Of a stretch of 64,000 bases of DNA, positions 8,728 through 18,566 are shown piece after piece. Source of the DNA: Rhizobium sp. GN54 (GTDB taxonomy: Bacteria > Pseudomonadota > Alphaproteobacteria > Rhizobiales > Rhizobiaceae). How positions within the stretch are numbered: position 1 is the first letter of the stretch; every line of letters starts with the position of its first letter. The notes beneath the pieces were generated by a model. It did not search any database and had not been told where the DNA came from. It saw only the letters and a program-made list of their open reading frames with translations. The stretch covers positions 205,477 through 269,476 of the forward strand of contig NZ_JAJNCZ010000007.1 of NCBI RefSeq assembly GCF_021026345.1, in the 5' to 3' direction. The position numbers were made by a program, and so were the translations under genes.

Positions 8728-9227
8728 ATCCCTTCACCCGCCCTGCCCGATCCGGCTTTCGTCGCCGGCAATCGTCACTGCCGACGAACGCGCGAAATCG
8801 TGCACCATCGACAGGACCTTAACGCACGTCACGAACGACCGCGACGGCGCAAATGGGCTGAGAAAAGGATAGAAAGGCAATGCACGTGGGGGCACCGGGC
8901 GAGGCACGTTCATCCAAACGAACTAACCTTAGGTGAAGCCTACCCACCAACTTGGGCATCCGACGCAAATCTCCTCCTACCTCGCCCGCCCGGACACCGC
9001 CCATAGATCGCACCTGCCCCGGCCGGAGCTACGGAACGGCGATGGGGGTAGGCCCTGCACATGCCCTTTCACCAATATTGATGAAGTCGGAGCAAGGTCC
9101 TGCCCCTTCTCAATATTTCAGGAATTTGCACACTGGGACACGCTGTCCGGAAGGCAGCGCCGAGCATTGGTCGAGCGTGCATTTGTATCTTGCATCTGCA
9201 TCTCCCTGTGACGGGTCGGAGAAAGAC
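8728..9227. other. Divergent promoter region between regulator and exoF-like gene
   Basis: About 500 nt with no convincing gene. It separates the minus-strand LuxR-type gene from the plus-strand polysaccharide operon and should hold both promoters. The right half has AT-rich patches with CAATATT (about 9073 and 9110), the kind of sequence bound by Ros/MucR-type regulators, but no site could be assigned. Confidence 0.5.
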
Positions 9228-10538
9228 ATGCCAGTCGCCATTCTGCAAAGCTGCAGGTCCCTCAAGGCCGGGATCATCCTCTCCGCGCTGGTCGTGGCCG
9301 GCGCGCTGGCGCCCGCGCCGGCCGTTGCCTCGAAGCTTGCGCCCCAGACGCGCATCCGGCTGTCGGTGGTCCAGTGGATGCCGACGCGGGGGACCTACGA
9401 GCGCTGGGATGCGCTCGGCGGCGAGTTCGTCGTTTCCGACGAGGGCACCCTTTCGCTTCCCGTTCTCGGCAACGTTCCCGTCGGTGATCTCGACGAGGCC
9501 CAGCTGGCGGCCAGGATCGCCGATCAGTTGAAGACGCGGATCGGGCTGGTCGAGAAGCCCGACGCCTCGATCGCCGTCATCGACTATCCGCCCGTCTACG
9601 TGGTCGGCGACGTCGCCTCGCCCGGAGAATACCGCTTTCGCCCGGGCCTGACCGTGCTGCAGACGCTCGCCATGGCCGGCGGCGAATTCAGGCTGGAGGG
9701 TCTCACCGGCACGCGCGGGGTGGAATATGCGGGCGAACTGCGGGAACTGAACGATTCCATCCTGCGCGGCAGCATCCGCGTGGCCCGGCTCGAGGCCGAG
9801 ATGGCGGGCGCCAAGGGCTTCGATTTCGACCTGAAGCCCTATCGCGACAATCCGCTGGCCGCGACCATCTTCCAGCAGGAGCAGCAGATCTTTGCCGCAC
9901 GCGCCGCCGTGGTCGAGCGCCAGTCGCGCTCCTTCACGGAACTTCGCGAACTGATGGGCCAGGAGATCGACACGCTGGAGAAGAAGATCGACAGCAACGA
10001 CGAAGACATCGAATCCGTCCGCAAGGAACTCGAGACGGTCAAGCCGATGGTGGAGCGCGGCGTGATCCTGCCGACGCGGCAGACCGACCTGGAACGCTCG
10101 CTGCGCGGATACCAAGCGACGCGGCTCGACATGGTCACGGCGATCATGCGCGCCCGCCAGAACATTTCCGAGGCGACACGCAATCTCGAGGGGCTGACCG
10201 ACAACCGCCAGGTGGACGTGACGGCGCAGCTGCAGGCGGAAAAGGGCGCGCTGAAGCAACTGCAACTGCGGCGCGACACCCGAAACAACGTGCTGAACGG
10301 CGCCCTCGTTGGCGATGCGGGCGGCGACGGCGCGGCCAGCACCTCGCTCACCAGCTACAGCATCTCGCGGCGCGCCGACGGCAAGGTCGACATGCTCGAG
10401 GCGAACGAGACGACGACGGTGCAGCCGGGCGATGTCGTGCGCGTCGTGCGGACGCGGCTGCCGACCGCCGGCACCCTGCCGGACGAGGCCGCGGACGTGC
10501 CGGCTGCGGACGATCCAACGGAGCAGGCGAGCCAATGA
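9228..10538 (+). CDS. Polysaccharide export protein, ExoF/Wza-like
   Basis: About 436 residues from ATG 9228. It has a signal peptide (hydrophobic residues 13-35, cleavage near AVASKL), a Poly_export/SLBB portion (about 40-155, including [21 protein letters not shown] sequence and [15 protein letters not shown]), and a long helical, probably coiled-coil segment (about 165-370). ExoF of succinoglycan synthesis has the same length and arrangement and acts in the periplasm with the ExoP co-polymerase in export. It is the first gene of an operon with rfbACBD and wzx, so the exported polymer probably contains L-rhamnose. The frame is open further upstream, but that sequence is not protein-like. 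Confidence 0.87.
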   Translation: MPVAILQSCRSLKAGIILSALVVAGALAPAPAVASKLAPQTRIRLSVVQWMPTRGTYERWDALGGEFVVSDEGTLSLPVLGNVPVGDLDEAQLAARIADQLKTRIGLVEKPDASIAVIDYPPVYVVGDVASPGEYRFRPGLTVLQTLAMAGGEFRLEGLTGTRGVEYAGELRELNDSILRGSIRVARLEAEMAGAKGFDFDLKPYRDNPLAATIFQQEQQIFAARAAVVERQSRSFTELRELMGQEIDTLEKKIDSNDEDIESVRKELETVKPMVERGVILPTRQTDLERSLRGYQATRLDMVTAIMRARQNISEATRNLEGLTDNRQVDVTAQLQAEKGALKQLQLRRDTRNNVLNGALVGDAGGDGAASTSLTSYSISRRADGKVDMLEANETTTVQPGDVVRVVRTRLPTAGTLPDEAADVPAADDPTEQASQ

Positions 10539-10590
10539 CGAAATGGGGCAATGGACCGGCCGGTCCGGAGTGCAACAAGGGGCGGACACG

Positions 10591-11469
10591 ATGAAGGGCA
10601 TAATCCTGGCGGGCGGCAGCGGCACGAGGCTCTATCCGCTGACGATCGCGGTGTCGAAGCAGATCCTGCCGATCTACGACAAGCCGATGATCTACTATCC
10701 GCTGAGCGTGCTGATGCTCGCCGGCATCCGCGAGACCCTGATCATCTCCACCCCGCGCGACCTGCCCTGCTTCCGGGCTCTGTTCGGGAACGGATCGGAT
10801 CTCGGCCTGGACATCTCCTATGCCGAACAGCCGCAACCGAACGGGCTTGCGGAGGCCTTCATCATCGGCCGCAACTTCATCGGCTGGGACAACGTCGCCA
10901 TGATCCTCGGCGACAACATCTTCTTCGGTCACGGCCTGCCGGGCATCTGCCGCGAGGCGACGGCCCGAAAGAAGGGCGCCTCGGTGTTCGCCTATCACGT
11001 CGACGATCCCGAGCGCTACGGCGTCGTGAGCTTCGACCGCAAGACCGGCAAGGCGCTGACGATCGAGGAAAAGCCGACCGAGCCGAAATCGAACTGGGCG
11101 GTGACGGGCCTCTACTTCTACGACAACGACGTCGTCGACATCGCCCAGACGATCAAGCCGTCTGCCCGCGGCGAGCTGGAGATCACCACCGTCAACAACA
11201 TCTACCTGGAGCGCGGCGACCTGCATGTCTGCCAGCTCGGCCGCGGCTATGCCTGGCTCGATACCGGCACCTATGACAGCCTCCAGGACGCCTCCTCCTT
11301 CGTGCGCACGGTGGAACGGCGCCAGGGCGTGCAGATCGCCTGCCCGGAGGAGATCGCGCTGGAAATGGGCTGGCTCGGACCGGAGGAGGTGAGCCGGCGC
11401 GCCAGCCTGCTCGGCAAGACGGCCTATGCCGCCTATCTGAACCGCCTCGTCGAGGAACGCGCCGGATGA
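10591..11469 (+). CDS. rfbA: Glucose-1-phosphate thymidylyltransferase
   Basis: A 292-residue RmlA/RfbA, first enzyme of dTDP-L-rhamnose synthesis: glucose-1-phosphate + dTTP to dTDP-glucose. The N-terminal nucleotide-binding signature [11 protein letters not shown], the catalytic [18 protein letters not shown] and the C-terminal [10 protein letters not shown] are all present, and length matches the family. The stop overlaps the rfbC start (ATGA), indicating translational coupling. Confidence 0.97.
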   Translation: MKGIILAGGSGTRLYPLTIAVSKQILPIYDKPMIYYPLSVLMLAGIRETLIISTPRDLPCFRALFGNGSDLGLDISYAEQPQPNGLAEAFIIGRNFIGWDNVAMILGDNIFFGHGLPGICREATARKKGASVFAYHVDDPERYGVVSFDRKTGKALTIEEKPTEPKSNWAVTGLYFYDNDVVDIAQTIKPSARGELEITTVNNIYLERGDLHVCQLGRGYAWLDTGTYDSLQDASSFVRTVERRQGVQIACPEEIALEMGWLGPEEVSRRASLLGKTAYAAYLNRLVEERAG

Positions 11470-12044
11470 CGCTGGAAATCAGGCGGCTGGAGATCGAGGA
11501 CGTGCTGGAGATACGGCCGCGCAAGTTCGGCGACGAGCGCGGTTTCTTTTCCGAGACCTGGAACGCGCAAGCCTTCGCAGAGGCCGGCATCGCGCTCGAT
11601 TTCGTCCAGGACAACCATTCCTATTCCGCAGCGCGCGGCGTCCTTCGCGGGCTCCACTACCAGTTGCCGCCGTTTGCGCAGGACAAGCTCGTGCGAGTGA
11701 CGCGCGGGGCGATCTTCGACGTCGCCGTCGATATCCGCGAGGGATCGCCGACCTTTGCCCGGTGGTGCGCGGTGCGGCTTACGGCCGCCGACTGGAACCA
11801 GCTGCTCGTGCCCAAGGGGTTTGCGCACGGCTTCGTGACGCTCGAGCCGGACACCGAGGTGATCTACAAGGTCACGAGCCCCTATTCGCCGGCCCACGAC
11901 CGGTCGATCCGTTACGACGACCCGCAGATCGGCATCACCTGGCCGATCGCCGCCTCGCAATTCCAGCTTTCGGACAAGGATCGCAATGCGCCACGCCTGG
12001 CACAGGCGGACGTCTTCGGGCCAACGGGGGGAACCTGGCCATGA
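11466..12044 (+). CDS. rfbC: dTDP-4-dehydrorhamnose 3,5-epimerase
   Basis: A 192-residue RmlC cupin that epimerises C3 and C5 of dTDP-4-keto-6-deoxyglucose. Motifs are FSETWN, the [18 protein letters not shown] block carrying the catalytic His, [18 protein letters not shown], and [15 protein letters not shown]. It overlaps both rfbA and rfbB by 4 nt (ATGA), so it is translationally coupled within the rhamnose operon. Confidence 0.97.
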   Translation: MTLEIRRLEIEDVLEIRPRKFGDERGFFSETWNAQAFAEAGIALDFVQDNHSYSAARGVLRGLHYQLPPFAQDKLVRVTRGAIFDVAVDIREGSPTFARWCAVRLTAADWNQLLVPKGFAHGFVTLEPDTEVIYKVTSPYSPAHDRSIRYDDPQIGITWPIAASQFQLSDKDRNAPRLAQADVFGPTGGTWP

Positions 12045-13108
12045 ACATTCTCGTCACCGGCGGCGCCGGCTTCATCGGCTCGGCACTCTGCCGCCATCTC
12101 GCCGCCGATCTGGAAAACCGCGTCGTCAACGTCGACAAGCTCAGCTATGCCGGCAACCTCGCCTCATTGTCCTCGATCTCGGGCCTGCCCAACTACCGTT
12201 TCGTGCGGGCCGACATCGGCGACGAGGCGGCGATCGGCGAGGTGTTGCGAAACGAGGCGATCGACCGCGTCATCCACCTTGCCGCCGAGACGCATGTCGA
12301 CCGTTCGATCGACGGACCGGGATCCTTCATCGAGACGAACATCGTCGGCACCTACCGGCTGCTGCAAGCGGTGCTGAAATATTGGCGCAGCCTGCCGGCG
12401 CCGGCTGCCGAGCGGTTTCGCTTCCACCATGTCTCGACCGACGAGGTCTTCGGCGACCTTCCCTTCGACGACAGCACCTTCAACGAGGCCACGCCCTACG
12501 CGCCGTCCTCGCCCTATTCGGCCTCGAAGGCGGCCTCGGACCATCTGGTTCGCGCCTGGCACCATACGTTCGGCGTGCCGGTCGTCGTCACCAACTGCTC
12601 CAACAACTACGGGCCCTTCCATTTCCCGGAAAAGCTCATCCCGCTGGTGATCCTGAACGCGCTGGACGAAAAGCCGCTGCCGATCTACGGCGCCGGGGCG
12701 AACGTCCGCGACTGGCTCCATGTCGAGGACCATGCCCGGGCGCTGGCGCTGGTGGCCGAACGCGGCAGGATCGGCGAGAGCTACAACATCGGCGGCGGCG
12801 CCGAGTTGACCAACCTCGCGGTCGTGGAGGCCATCTGCGACGCGCTCGACAGGCGGCGGCCGCGCCGGAACGGCGAGAGCCATCGCGCGCTGATCGCCTT
12901 CGTCGCCGATCGTCCGGGCCACGACCGACGCTATGCGATGGATACGTCCAAGATCGAGCGCGAACTCGGCTGGGAACCGCGGGAGACCTTTGCGACCGGG
13001 CTGGAGCGGACCGTCGACTGGTATCTCGACAACGACTGGTGGTGGCGGCCGATCCGCGAAGGCACCTATGCCGGCGACCGCCTCGGCAGACTGGCCGCAG
13101 GGCAATGA
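12041..13108 (+). CDS. rfbB: dTDP-glucose 4,6-dehydratase
   Basis: A 355-residue extended short-chain dehydrogenase (RmlB) that converts dTDP-glucose to dTDP-4-keto-6-deoxyglucose using tightly bound NAD. It shows the TGGAGFIGS Rossmann motif at residues 6-14, STDEVFGDL with the catalytic Thr-Asp-Glu, and YSASKAASD with the catalytic Tyr and Lys. [18 protein letters not shown] and [11 protein letters not shown] are typical of the family. Overlap with rfbC and rfbD is 4 nt on each side. Confidence 0.97.
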   Translation: MNILVTGGAGFIGSALCRHLAADLENRVVNVDKLSYAGNLASLSSISGLPNYRFVRADIGDEAAIGEVLRNEAIDRVIHLAAETHVDRSIDGPGSFIETNIVGTYRLLQAVLKYWRSLPAPAAERFRFHHVSTDEVFGDLPFDDSTFNEATPYAPSSPYSASKAASDHLVRAWHHTFGVPVVVTNCSNNYGPFHFPEKLIPLVILNALDEKPLPIYGAGANVRDWLHVEDHARALALVAERGRIGESYNIGGGAELTNLAVVEAICDALDRRRPRRNGESHRALIAFVADRPGHDRRYAMDTSKIERELGWEPRETFATGLERTVDWYLDNDWWWRPIREGTYAGDRLGRLAAGQ

Positions 13109-13980
13109 AGATCCTGGTGACGGGCACGCATGGACAGCTGGCGACGAGCCTCGCCGAGGCCGCCACTGCCATGCCCGGCCTCGAGCTGGTAACGGCCGGG
13201 CGACCGGCGCTCGAACTTTCGGATCCGGCCTCCATCCGGCGGGAGATCCTTTCAGCCCGGCCCGACATCGTGGTCTCGGCGGCGGCCTACACTGCGGTCG
13301 ACCGGGCGGAGGACGAGCAGGACCTCGCCTATGCGGTGAACGTCATCGGCGCGGCCGCGGTCGCGGACGCGGCTGCGACGCTGCGGATCCCGGTGATCCA
13401 CATCTCGACCGACTACGTCTTCTCCGGGGACGCCGGGCGGCCTTATTCGGAAGACGACGAGACGGAACCGAAGACGGTCTATGGCTATACGAAGCTGCGT
13501 GGCGAGCACGCGGTGGCGAGCGCCAATCCGCGCCATGTCATCCTGCGGACGAGCTGGGTCTACAGCCCCTTCGGCACGAATTTCGTCAAGACCATGTTGC
13601 GGATTGCCGGCGAACGCCCGGCGATATCCGTCGTCGCCGACCAGTGGGGCAATCCGACCAGCGCGCCGGACCTCGCCGATGCGATCCTGCTGGTCGCGAC
13701 ACACCCGGCAAGGGAGCGCCCCGGCATCTATCACGTGGCCGGCACCGGCGATACCAACTGGGCCGGCCTTGCACGGTCGGTGTTCGAGGCGAGCAAGGCG
13801 CGCGGCGGACCCTTCGCGGAGGTCCATGACATCGCGTCGGCGGACTACCCGACCAGGGCGCGGCGACCGCTGAACTCGCGCCTGTGCTGCGCCAAATTCG
13901 AACGGACATTCGGCTGGCGCGCGCCGCCATGGCAGGAGAGCACCGTCGCGGTCGTCCGCCGCGTGTTGCAACCGGATTGA
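13105..13980 (+). CDS. rfbD: dTDP-4-dehydrorhamnose reductase
   Basis: A 291-residue RmlD that reduces the 4-keto group to give dTDP-L-rhamnose, completing the four-enzyme pathway encoded here. Seen: TGTHGQLA at the N-terminus, [33 protein letters not shown] with catalytic Tyr/Lys, and the [14 protein letters not shown] block. The start overlaps the rfbB stop (ATGA). A 24-nt gap precedes the flippase gene. Confidence 0.97.
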   Translation: MKILVTGTHGQLATSLAEAATAMPGLELVTAGRPALELSDPASIRREILSARPDIVVSAAAYTAVDRAEDEQDLAYAVNVIGAAAVADAAATLRIPVIHISTDYVFSGDAGRPYSEDDETEPKTVYGYTKLRGEHAVASANPRHVILRTSWVYSPFGTNFVKTMLRIAGERPAISVVADQWGNPTSAPDLADAILLVATHPARERPGIYHVAGTGDTNWAGLARSVFEASKARGGPFAEVHDIASADYPTRARRPLNSRLCCAKFERTFGWRAPPWQESTVAVVRRVLQPD

Positions 13981-14004
13981 CGAAAACCAAGGGGACGGGT
14001 GCCG

Positions 14005-15537
14005 ATGTGGCGCTCGCACGGATCGATGGCAATGACGGCGCCGCAAACCGACAGGCAACAGTCCTATTTCCACATCCTGAAATCGATGGCGATGATCGGG
14101 GGATCCTCGGTCATCAACGTGCTGTTCTCGATCGTGAAGAACAAGGCGCTGGCCATCCTGCTCGGTCCAGCCGGCGTCGGGCAGATGAGCCTCTATCTCT
14201 CGATCGTCGATCTGGCCCAGGCTCTGGCGGGCTTCGGGGTCCAGTCCAGCGGTGTGCGCCAGATCGCCGAATCCGCGGGAACCGGCGATACCGACCGCAT
14301 CGCGCGCACCGCGACAGCCCTGCGCAGGACCTCGGTCGTGCTCGGCCTGATCGGCGCCGTCCTGCTCGCAGCCCTCGCCAGCCCGATCGCCAACCTCACA
14401 TTCGGCGACGACCAGCATACGCTGGGGGTTGCCCTGCTGGCTCTGGCGATCCTCCTGCAACTGGTGGCCGGCGGGCAGATCGCGCTGACGCAGGGCATGC
14501 GCGACATCGCCAGCCTCGCCCGCATCCAGATCCTGTCGGGTCTTGCGACGACCTGCATCACCGTCTCGCTCGTATTCCTCTTCGGTCCCGCCGCCCTGGC
14601 GCCGGCGATCGTCATGAGCGCGGCGGCGCTGCTGCTGATCTGCTGGTGGTCCGGCCGGAAGCTTCGCATCAGCCGGCAGACCATGTCGACCGGCGAACTG
14701 GTCGAGGAAGTCGCGCCGCTCCTGAAACTCGGTTTCGCCTTCATGCTGAGCGGGATCCTCGGCTTCGGCGCCGCCTATGTCATCCGCATGCTCGTGACGT
14801 GGGAGGGGGGAATTGCCGCTGCCGGGCAGTACCAGGCGGCCTGGGCGCTCGGCGGCCTCTATGCCGGCTTCATCCTGCAGGCGATGGGGGCCGATTTCTA
14901 TCCGCGGCTGACGGCGGCTGCGAGCGATCACACGGCCGCCAACCGGCTGGTGAACGAGCAGACGCAGATCAGCCTGCTTCTGGGAGGACCGGGCGTGCTG
15001 GCCACGCTGACCTTTGCGCCAGTGGCGATGTGGCTGTTCTACTCTCCGGAATTCTATCCGGCTGCCGAGATCCTGCGCTGGATCTGCCTGGGCGTGCTGC
15101 TCAGGATCGTGTCCTGGCCGCTCGGATATGTGATCATCGCCAAGGGCCGGCAGATGATCTTCTTCTTTTCCGAGGTCGTCTCGCACAGCCTGCATGTGGT
15201 CCTGGCCGTGCTGCTTGTGCCGCGGCTCGGGCCGACGGGTGCTGCGATCGCCTTTCTCGGGCTCTATGTCTGGCAGGGGTTCATGGTCTACGCCATCGCC
15301 CGCCACCTGACGCAGTTCCGCTGGTCGGGCGCCAATGTCAGGACGGGAGCACTCTTCATTGTCGCCTCGGGCCTCGTCTTCTGCGCGACGCAGTACCTGG
15401 CGCCCTGGCAGGCCATGGCGGCAGGTACGCTCGTGACCCTCGTCCTCGGCCTCCATGCGCTTCGCAGCCTGCTCAGCCTGCTGCCGCCCGAATCCCTGCC
15501 GATGCCGGTGCGGGCCCTGCTTTCGAAATCCGTGTGA
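14005..15537 (+). CDS. O-antigen/exopolysaccharide flippase, Wzx-like
   Basis: About 510 residues, almost wholly hydrophobic, with roughly 12 membrane segments in the MOP/PST polysaccharide-transporter pattern. It starts with a short cytosolic tail followed by ILGPAGVGQMSLY, and has VDLAQALAGFGVQSSGVRQIAE near 75, which resembles WzxE-type O-antigen translocases. It would flip undecaprenyl-linked repeat units across the inner membrane. ATG 14005 has AAGGGGAC at good spacing; a GTG at 13999 is too close to that site. It is the last gene of the exoF-rfb operon. Confidence 0.88.
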   Translation: MWRSHGSMAMTAPQTDRQQSYFHILKSMAMIGGSSVINVLFSIVKNKALAILLGPAGVGQMSLYLSIVDLAQALAGFGVQSSGVRQIAESAGTGDTDRIARTATALRRTSVVLGLIGAVLLAALASPIANLTFGDDQHTLGVALLALAILLQLVAGGQIALTQGMRDIASLARIQILSGLATTCITVSLVFLFGPAALAPAIVMSAAALLLICWWSGRKLRISRQTMSTGELVEEVAPLLKLGFAFMLSGILGFGAAYVIRMLVTWEGGIAAAGQYQAAWALGGLYAGFILQAMGADFYPRLTAAASDHTAANRLVNEQTQISLLLGGPGVLATLTFAPVAMWLFYSPEFYPAAEILRWICLGVLLRIVSWPLGYVIIAKGRQMIFFFSEVVSHSLHVVLAVLLVPRLGPTGAAIAFLGLYVWQGFMVYAIARHLTQFRWSGANVRTGALFIVASGLVFCATQYLAPWQAMAAGTLVTLVLGLHALRSLLSLLPPESLPMPVRALLSKSV

Positions 15538-15551
15538 GATCGGCCGTCCGG

Positions 15552-15570
15552 CTCGGGGTGCTTCCCCGAG
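15552..15570. terminator. Small hairpin after wzx
   Basis: Perfect 7-nt arms (15552-15558 and 15564-15570) lie directly upstream of the larger terminator at 15572. It may help stop plus-strand transcription or stabilise the mRNA end. Confidence 0.45.
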
Positions 15571-15571
15571 A

Positions 15572-15620
15572 CAGATCGAAAACCCCGGGGCGCGGATCGC
15601 TCCCCGGGGTTTTCGATCTG
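15572..15620. terminator. Bidirectional terminator between converging polysaccharide operons
   Basis: Perfect 19-nt arms (15572-15590 and 15602-15620) with an 11-nt loop. Within the stem, AAAACCCCGGGG on one arm pairs with CCCCGGGGTTTT on the other, so each strand reads a GC stem followed by TTTT. The site sits between the plus-strand wzx and the minus-strand aminotransferase operon. Confidence 0.85.
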
Positions 15621-15685
15621 TAGCGGATTTCACACTTGCCCGGCCGGTGGAGAAACTGCGGCTTCGCGCCTAGTTAAAAGGCGAC

Positions 15686-16873
15686 CTACTCGGCGGCCGC
15701 GATCGGGCGCTCGCGGGACGGCAGGCGGCAGGCCTGACGGAGTTCGTCCAGCACCGTCGCCACGTCGGTTTCCGTCATCTGCGCAAACAGCGGAAGGACG
15801 ACGCACCGCTCCTGCGCTGCGACGCTGTTTTCCAGGCTTCCGACGACCCTGTGCGTCGACGGGTCGGCATAGGCCGGCTCGCGATGGCTGTTCATGATGC
15901 CGCGACGGGTGGAGACACCCCGATCGAGCAGCGTCTGCATGACCTTAAGCTGGTCCAGCCCTTCTGCAAGGCGTACGCAGTAGCTTTGCCAGTTGGTGCG
16001 CGCCCAGGCGGGTTCGCCCGGCGCCTCGACGCCGGGGATGTCCTCCAGGCCCTGGCGGTAGAACTCCGCCATCCGGCGGCGACCCTCAATGAGGTCCGGG
16101 AGCCGGGCGAGTTGGATCCGACCGATCGCCGCCTGCATGTCGGTCATGCGGTAGTTGTAGCCGAGCTCGGGATAGCTCTCGAAGATCACCTGCCTGGAGC
16201 CATGGCGCACCGCATCGGTGACGCTCATGCCGTGCTGCCGCCAGAGGCGGAACTTCGCGTCATAGTCGGCATTGGCCGTCGTCAGCATACCGCCGTCGCC
16301 GGTGGTGAGCAGCTTGCGCGGATGGAAGGAGAAGCAGGCGACATCGCCATGCGGCTTTCCGACCTTCTCCCACCGGCCCTGCCAGAGGATCTCGCTTCCC
16401 GAAGCGCAGGCCGCGTCCTCGACCACCGGGATGGAATGGCGCCTGCCGATTGCGACGATACGCTCGAGGTCACAGGGCATGCCGAGCTGGTGGACGCAGA
16501 GGATCGCCTTGGTCTTCGGCGTAATGGCGGCCTCGATCCCGGCCGGATCGATGTTGAAGCCGTTCTCCTCGATGTCGACGAAGACGGGAACGGCACCGCA
16601 ATAGCGCACCGCATTGGCGGTGGCGATGAAGGAATGGCTGACGGTGACGACCTCGTCGCCCGGCCCGACGCCGACAACCTTCAGCGCCAGGTGCAGCGCC
16701 GTGGTGCAGTTGGACACCGCGCAGGCGTGGTCCGCGCCGACAAAGGCGGCGAACTCGTTTTCGAACGCCGCGACCTCGGGGCCTTGCGTGACCCAGCCGG
16801 ACAGGACAACCCGCCTGACGGCCTCGACCTCGCGCTCGTCCAGCATCGGTTTTGCAACGGGGATCATCGCCAT
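15686..16873 (-). CDS. DegT/DnrJ/EryC1 sugar aminotransferase
   Basis: About 395 residues from the ATG at 16873. A PLP-dependent fold-I aminotransferase of the DegT/DnrJ/EryC1/StrS family, which converts keto sugar nucleotides to amino sugars. It has SGWVTQGPEVAAFE at the N-terminus, SNCTTALHLAL, VVEDAACASGS carrying the PLP-pyridine Asp, and SFHPRKLLTTGDGGM, in which Lys is the Schiff-base residue. NYRMTDMQAAIG is also typical. The start overlaps the epimerase stop by one base (TGATG). The frame extends to 16915 but that part is low-complexity and unlikely. It is the last gene of the minus-strand sugar operon. Confidence 0.9.
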   Translation of the reverse strand: MAMIPVAKPMLDEREVEAVRRVVLSGWVTQGPEVAAFENEFAAFVGADHACAVSNCTTALHLALKVVGVGPGDEVVTVSHSFIATANAVRYCGAVPVFVDIEENGFNIDPAGIEAAITPKTKAILCVHQLGMPCDLERIVAIGRRHSIPVVEDAACASGSEILWQGRWEKVGKPHGDVACFSFHPRKLLTTGDGGMLTTANADYDAKFRLWRQHGMSVTDAVRHGSRQVIFESYPELGYNYRMTDMQAAIGRIQLARLPDLIEGRRRMAEFYRQGLEDIPGVEAPGEPAWARTNWQSYCVRLAEGLDQLKVMQTLLDRGVSTRRGIMNSHREPAYADPSTHRVVGSLENSVAAQERCVVLPLFAQMTETDVATVLDELRQACRLPSRERPIAAAE

Positions 16874-17847
16874 CACGCCGCCTCGCCCTTGGCCCGGTCC
16901 ACTTCGCTGCGCCACCAGGCGACCAGTTCGCGCAGTCCGTCCTCGAGCGAGATCTCGGTGCGGAAGCCGAGAAGCCGCTCCGCCTTGCTGGTGTCGGCCA
17001 GCCGGCGGGTGACCGCGTTGACCTTGCGTGCCGGCTGGAACTGCGGCTCGACGGAGGAATCCATGATCCGGACCAGCATCTGGGCAAGCTCGAGCAGGCT
17101 CGTCTCGGTGCCGCTGGCGACGTTGAAGATCTCGTCGGTCACGTCCGATTTCGCCGCCAGCATGTTGGCGCGGGCGATGTCGCGCGCATTGACGAAATCC
17201 ATCGTCTGCAGGCCGTCACCGAAGATGATCGGCGGCAGGCCGGCCGCAATCCGCTCCATCCAGCGGATCATCACCTCGGTATAGACGCCGTAGGCATCCA
17301 TGCGCGGGCCATAGACGTTGAAGTAGCGGAGCGCGACGTAGTTCAGGCCGTACATGTCGGTGAAGCTGCGCAGCAGCGCCTCGTTGAACACCTTCGCCGC
17401 GCCATAGATCGTGCGGTTGTTGTAGGGATGGTGATCCTCGGTGGTCGGGAAGCTCTCGGCGAGCCCGAGCACGGATGCGGACGACGCCGCCACGACCTTC
17501 GAGACGCCGGCATTCACCGCAGCCTCGAGCACGTCGAACGTTCCGCCGGCCAGCACCTCGAAGGCCAGCCTCGGTTCCTCGGCACACTGGGTGATGCGGA
17601 TCGCCGCCTGGTGGAAGACGATGTCCACCCCTTCGAACATTTCGGCAAGCAGCTTGCGGTCACGGATGTCGCCCTCAACGATCGTCACCGGGGCAGCGGC
17701 GATCGCCGCCTCCAGGTTCTCGCGCCGGCCGCGGACGAAATTGTCGAGGACGAGGATTTCGCGCGGCTCTTCGAGGGCGACCAGGTCGGCAATGTGCGAG
17801 CCGATCAGGCCCGCCCCGCCGGTGATCAGTATCCGTTTGTTCTTCAT
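16873..17847 (-). CDS. NAD-dependent nucleotide-sugar epimerase/dehydratase
   Basis: A 324-residue extended SDR. It carries TGGAGLIGSHIAD, VLDNFVRGRREN, HQAAI in place of the usual HxAA, the SSASVLG catalytic-Ser region, YGAAKVFNE (YxxxK motif) and LRYFNVYGPRMD. It looks like the UDP-glucose/GlcNAc 4-epimerase branch. It probably supplies an epimerised UDP-sugar or keto intermediate to the neighbouring aminotransferase; exact substrate is unknown. It is tightly packed between the aminotransferase and the acyltransferase gene. Confidence 0.88.
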   Translation of the reverse strand: MKNKRILITGGAGLIGSHIADLVALEEPREILVLDNFVRGRRENLEAAIAAAPVTIVEGDIRDRKLLAEMFEGVDIVFHQAAIRITQCAEEPRLAFEVLAGGTFDVLEAAVNAGVSKVVAASSASVLGLAESFPTTEDHHPYNNRTIYGAAKVFNEALLRSFTDMYGLNYVALRYFNVYGPRMDAYGVYTEVMIRWMERIAAGLPPIIFGDGLQTMDFVNARDIARANMLAAKSDVTDEIFNVASGTETSLLELAQMLVRIMDSSVEPQFQPARKVNAVTRRLADTSKAERLLGFRTEISLEDGLRELVAWWRSEVDRAKGEAA

Positions 17848-17861
17848 GACCTATCCACCGT

Positions 17862-18566
17862 TCACGAGGGGAGGTCCGGCAGCGGTTCCTGCCGCCACCG
17901 GATGAATTTCGCCGGCACGCCGGCAACGACCGAAAAGGGCTCGACGTCGGACGTGACCACCGCGCCGGCGCCGACGATGGCACCCTTGCCGATCGTGACA
18001 CCGGGCAGGATCGTGGCATTGGTGCCGATATCGGCCCAGGCGCCGACCCTGACCGGCTTGATCTCCAGATCGGTGCGGATGATTGGGACGTCGACGGGGA
18101 TCGCCGTATGGCTAGAGCCGAGCACCTTCGCGCCGGGTCCCCAGCCGACATGGTCCTCCAGCACCAGATTGCGCGCGTCGAAATAGGCTTGCGGGCCGAT
18201 CCAGACATTGTCGCCGATTTGGCAGGTGCCGTCGAAGCGGCCCTGGATATAGGCTTGGGCGCCGATGAAGACGCCGCTGCCGATCTCGAAGGTGTCCGCA
18301 TGCTTGAAGCCGACGCCGCTGCCGACCTGCAGCCCGGAGCCGGAACTGCGGGCGAGCGCCTTCACGATCAGCTTGCGCATCATCGCGTCGAAGAACCCGT
18401 CGCCCATCGCAAAGCGCCCGTAGAACTCGACGAGGCCCGCGGGCGTATAGGCCTGCTTCAGTTCCTCCACCAGCGCACGCTGATGGTCCGGATCGGCCGG
18501 CGCCTCGCGGCGGCCGTGGACCGAAGGGACAATGCGGGCGGCGAGCTGTTCAACCGACATAGGCAT
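17862..18566 (-). CDS. Left-handed beta-helix acyltransferase
   Basis: A 234-residue protein with an N-terminal helical part (1-80) followed by hexapeptide repeats (about 85-215): IGSGVFIGAQAYI, IGDNVWIGPQAYF, GTNATILPGVTIGKGAIVGAGAVVTSDV, and the closing VVAGVPAKFIRW typical of O- or N-acetyltransferases. It probably acetylates a sugar nucleotide or polymer residue using acetyl-CoA. The start overlaps the preceding aminotransferase by 17 nt; an ATG 6 nt further in is an alternative. A second, different hexapeptide transferase lies at 20690. Confidence 0.88.
   Translation of the reverse strand: MPMSVEQLAARIVPSVHGRREAPADPDHQRALVEELKQAYTPAGLVEFYGRFAMGDGFFDAMMRKLIVKALARSSGSGLQVGSGVGFKHADTFEIGSGVFIGAQAYIQGRFDGTCQIGDNVWIGPQAYFDARNLVLEDHVGWGPGAKVLGSSHTAIPVDVPIIRTDLEIKPVRVGAWADIGTNATILPGVTIGKGAIVGAGAVVTSDVEPFSVVAGVPAKFIRWRQEPLPDLPS

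Noticed and set aside
13252..15633. A 793-codon open frame on the minus strand opposite rfbD and wzx
   Set aside because: Codon shadow of GC-rich genes; Arg/Asp/Gln-rich translation with no domain, while the plus strand encodes recognised proteins.
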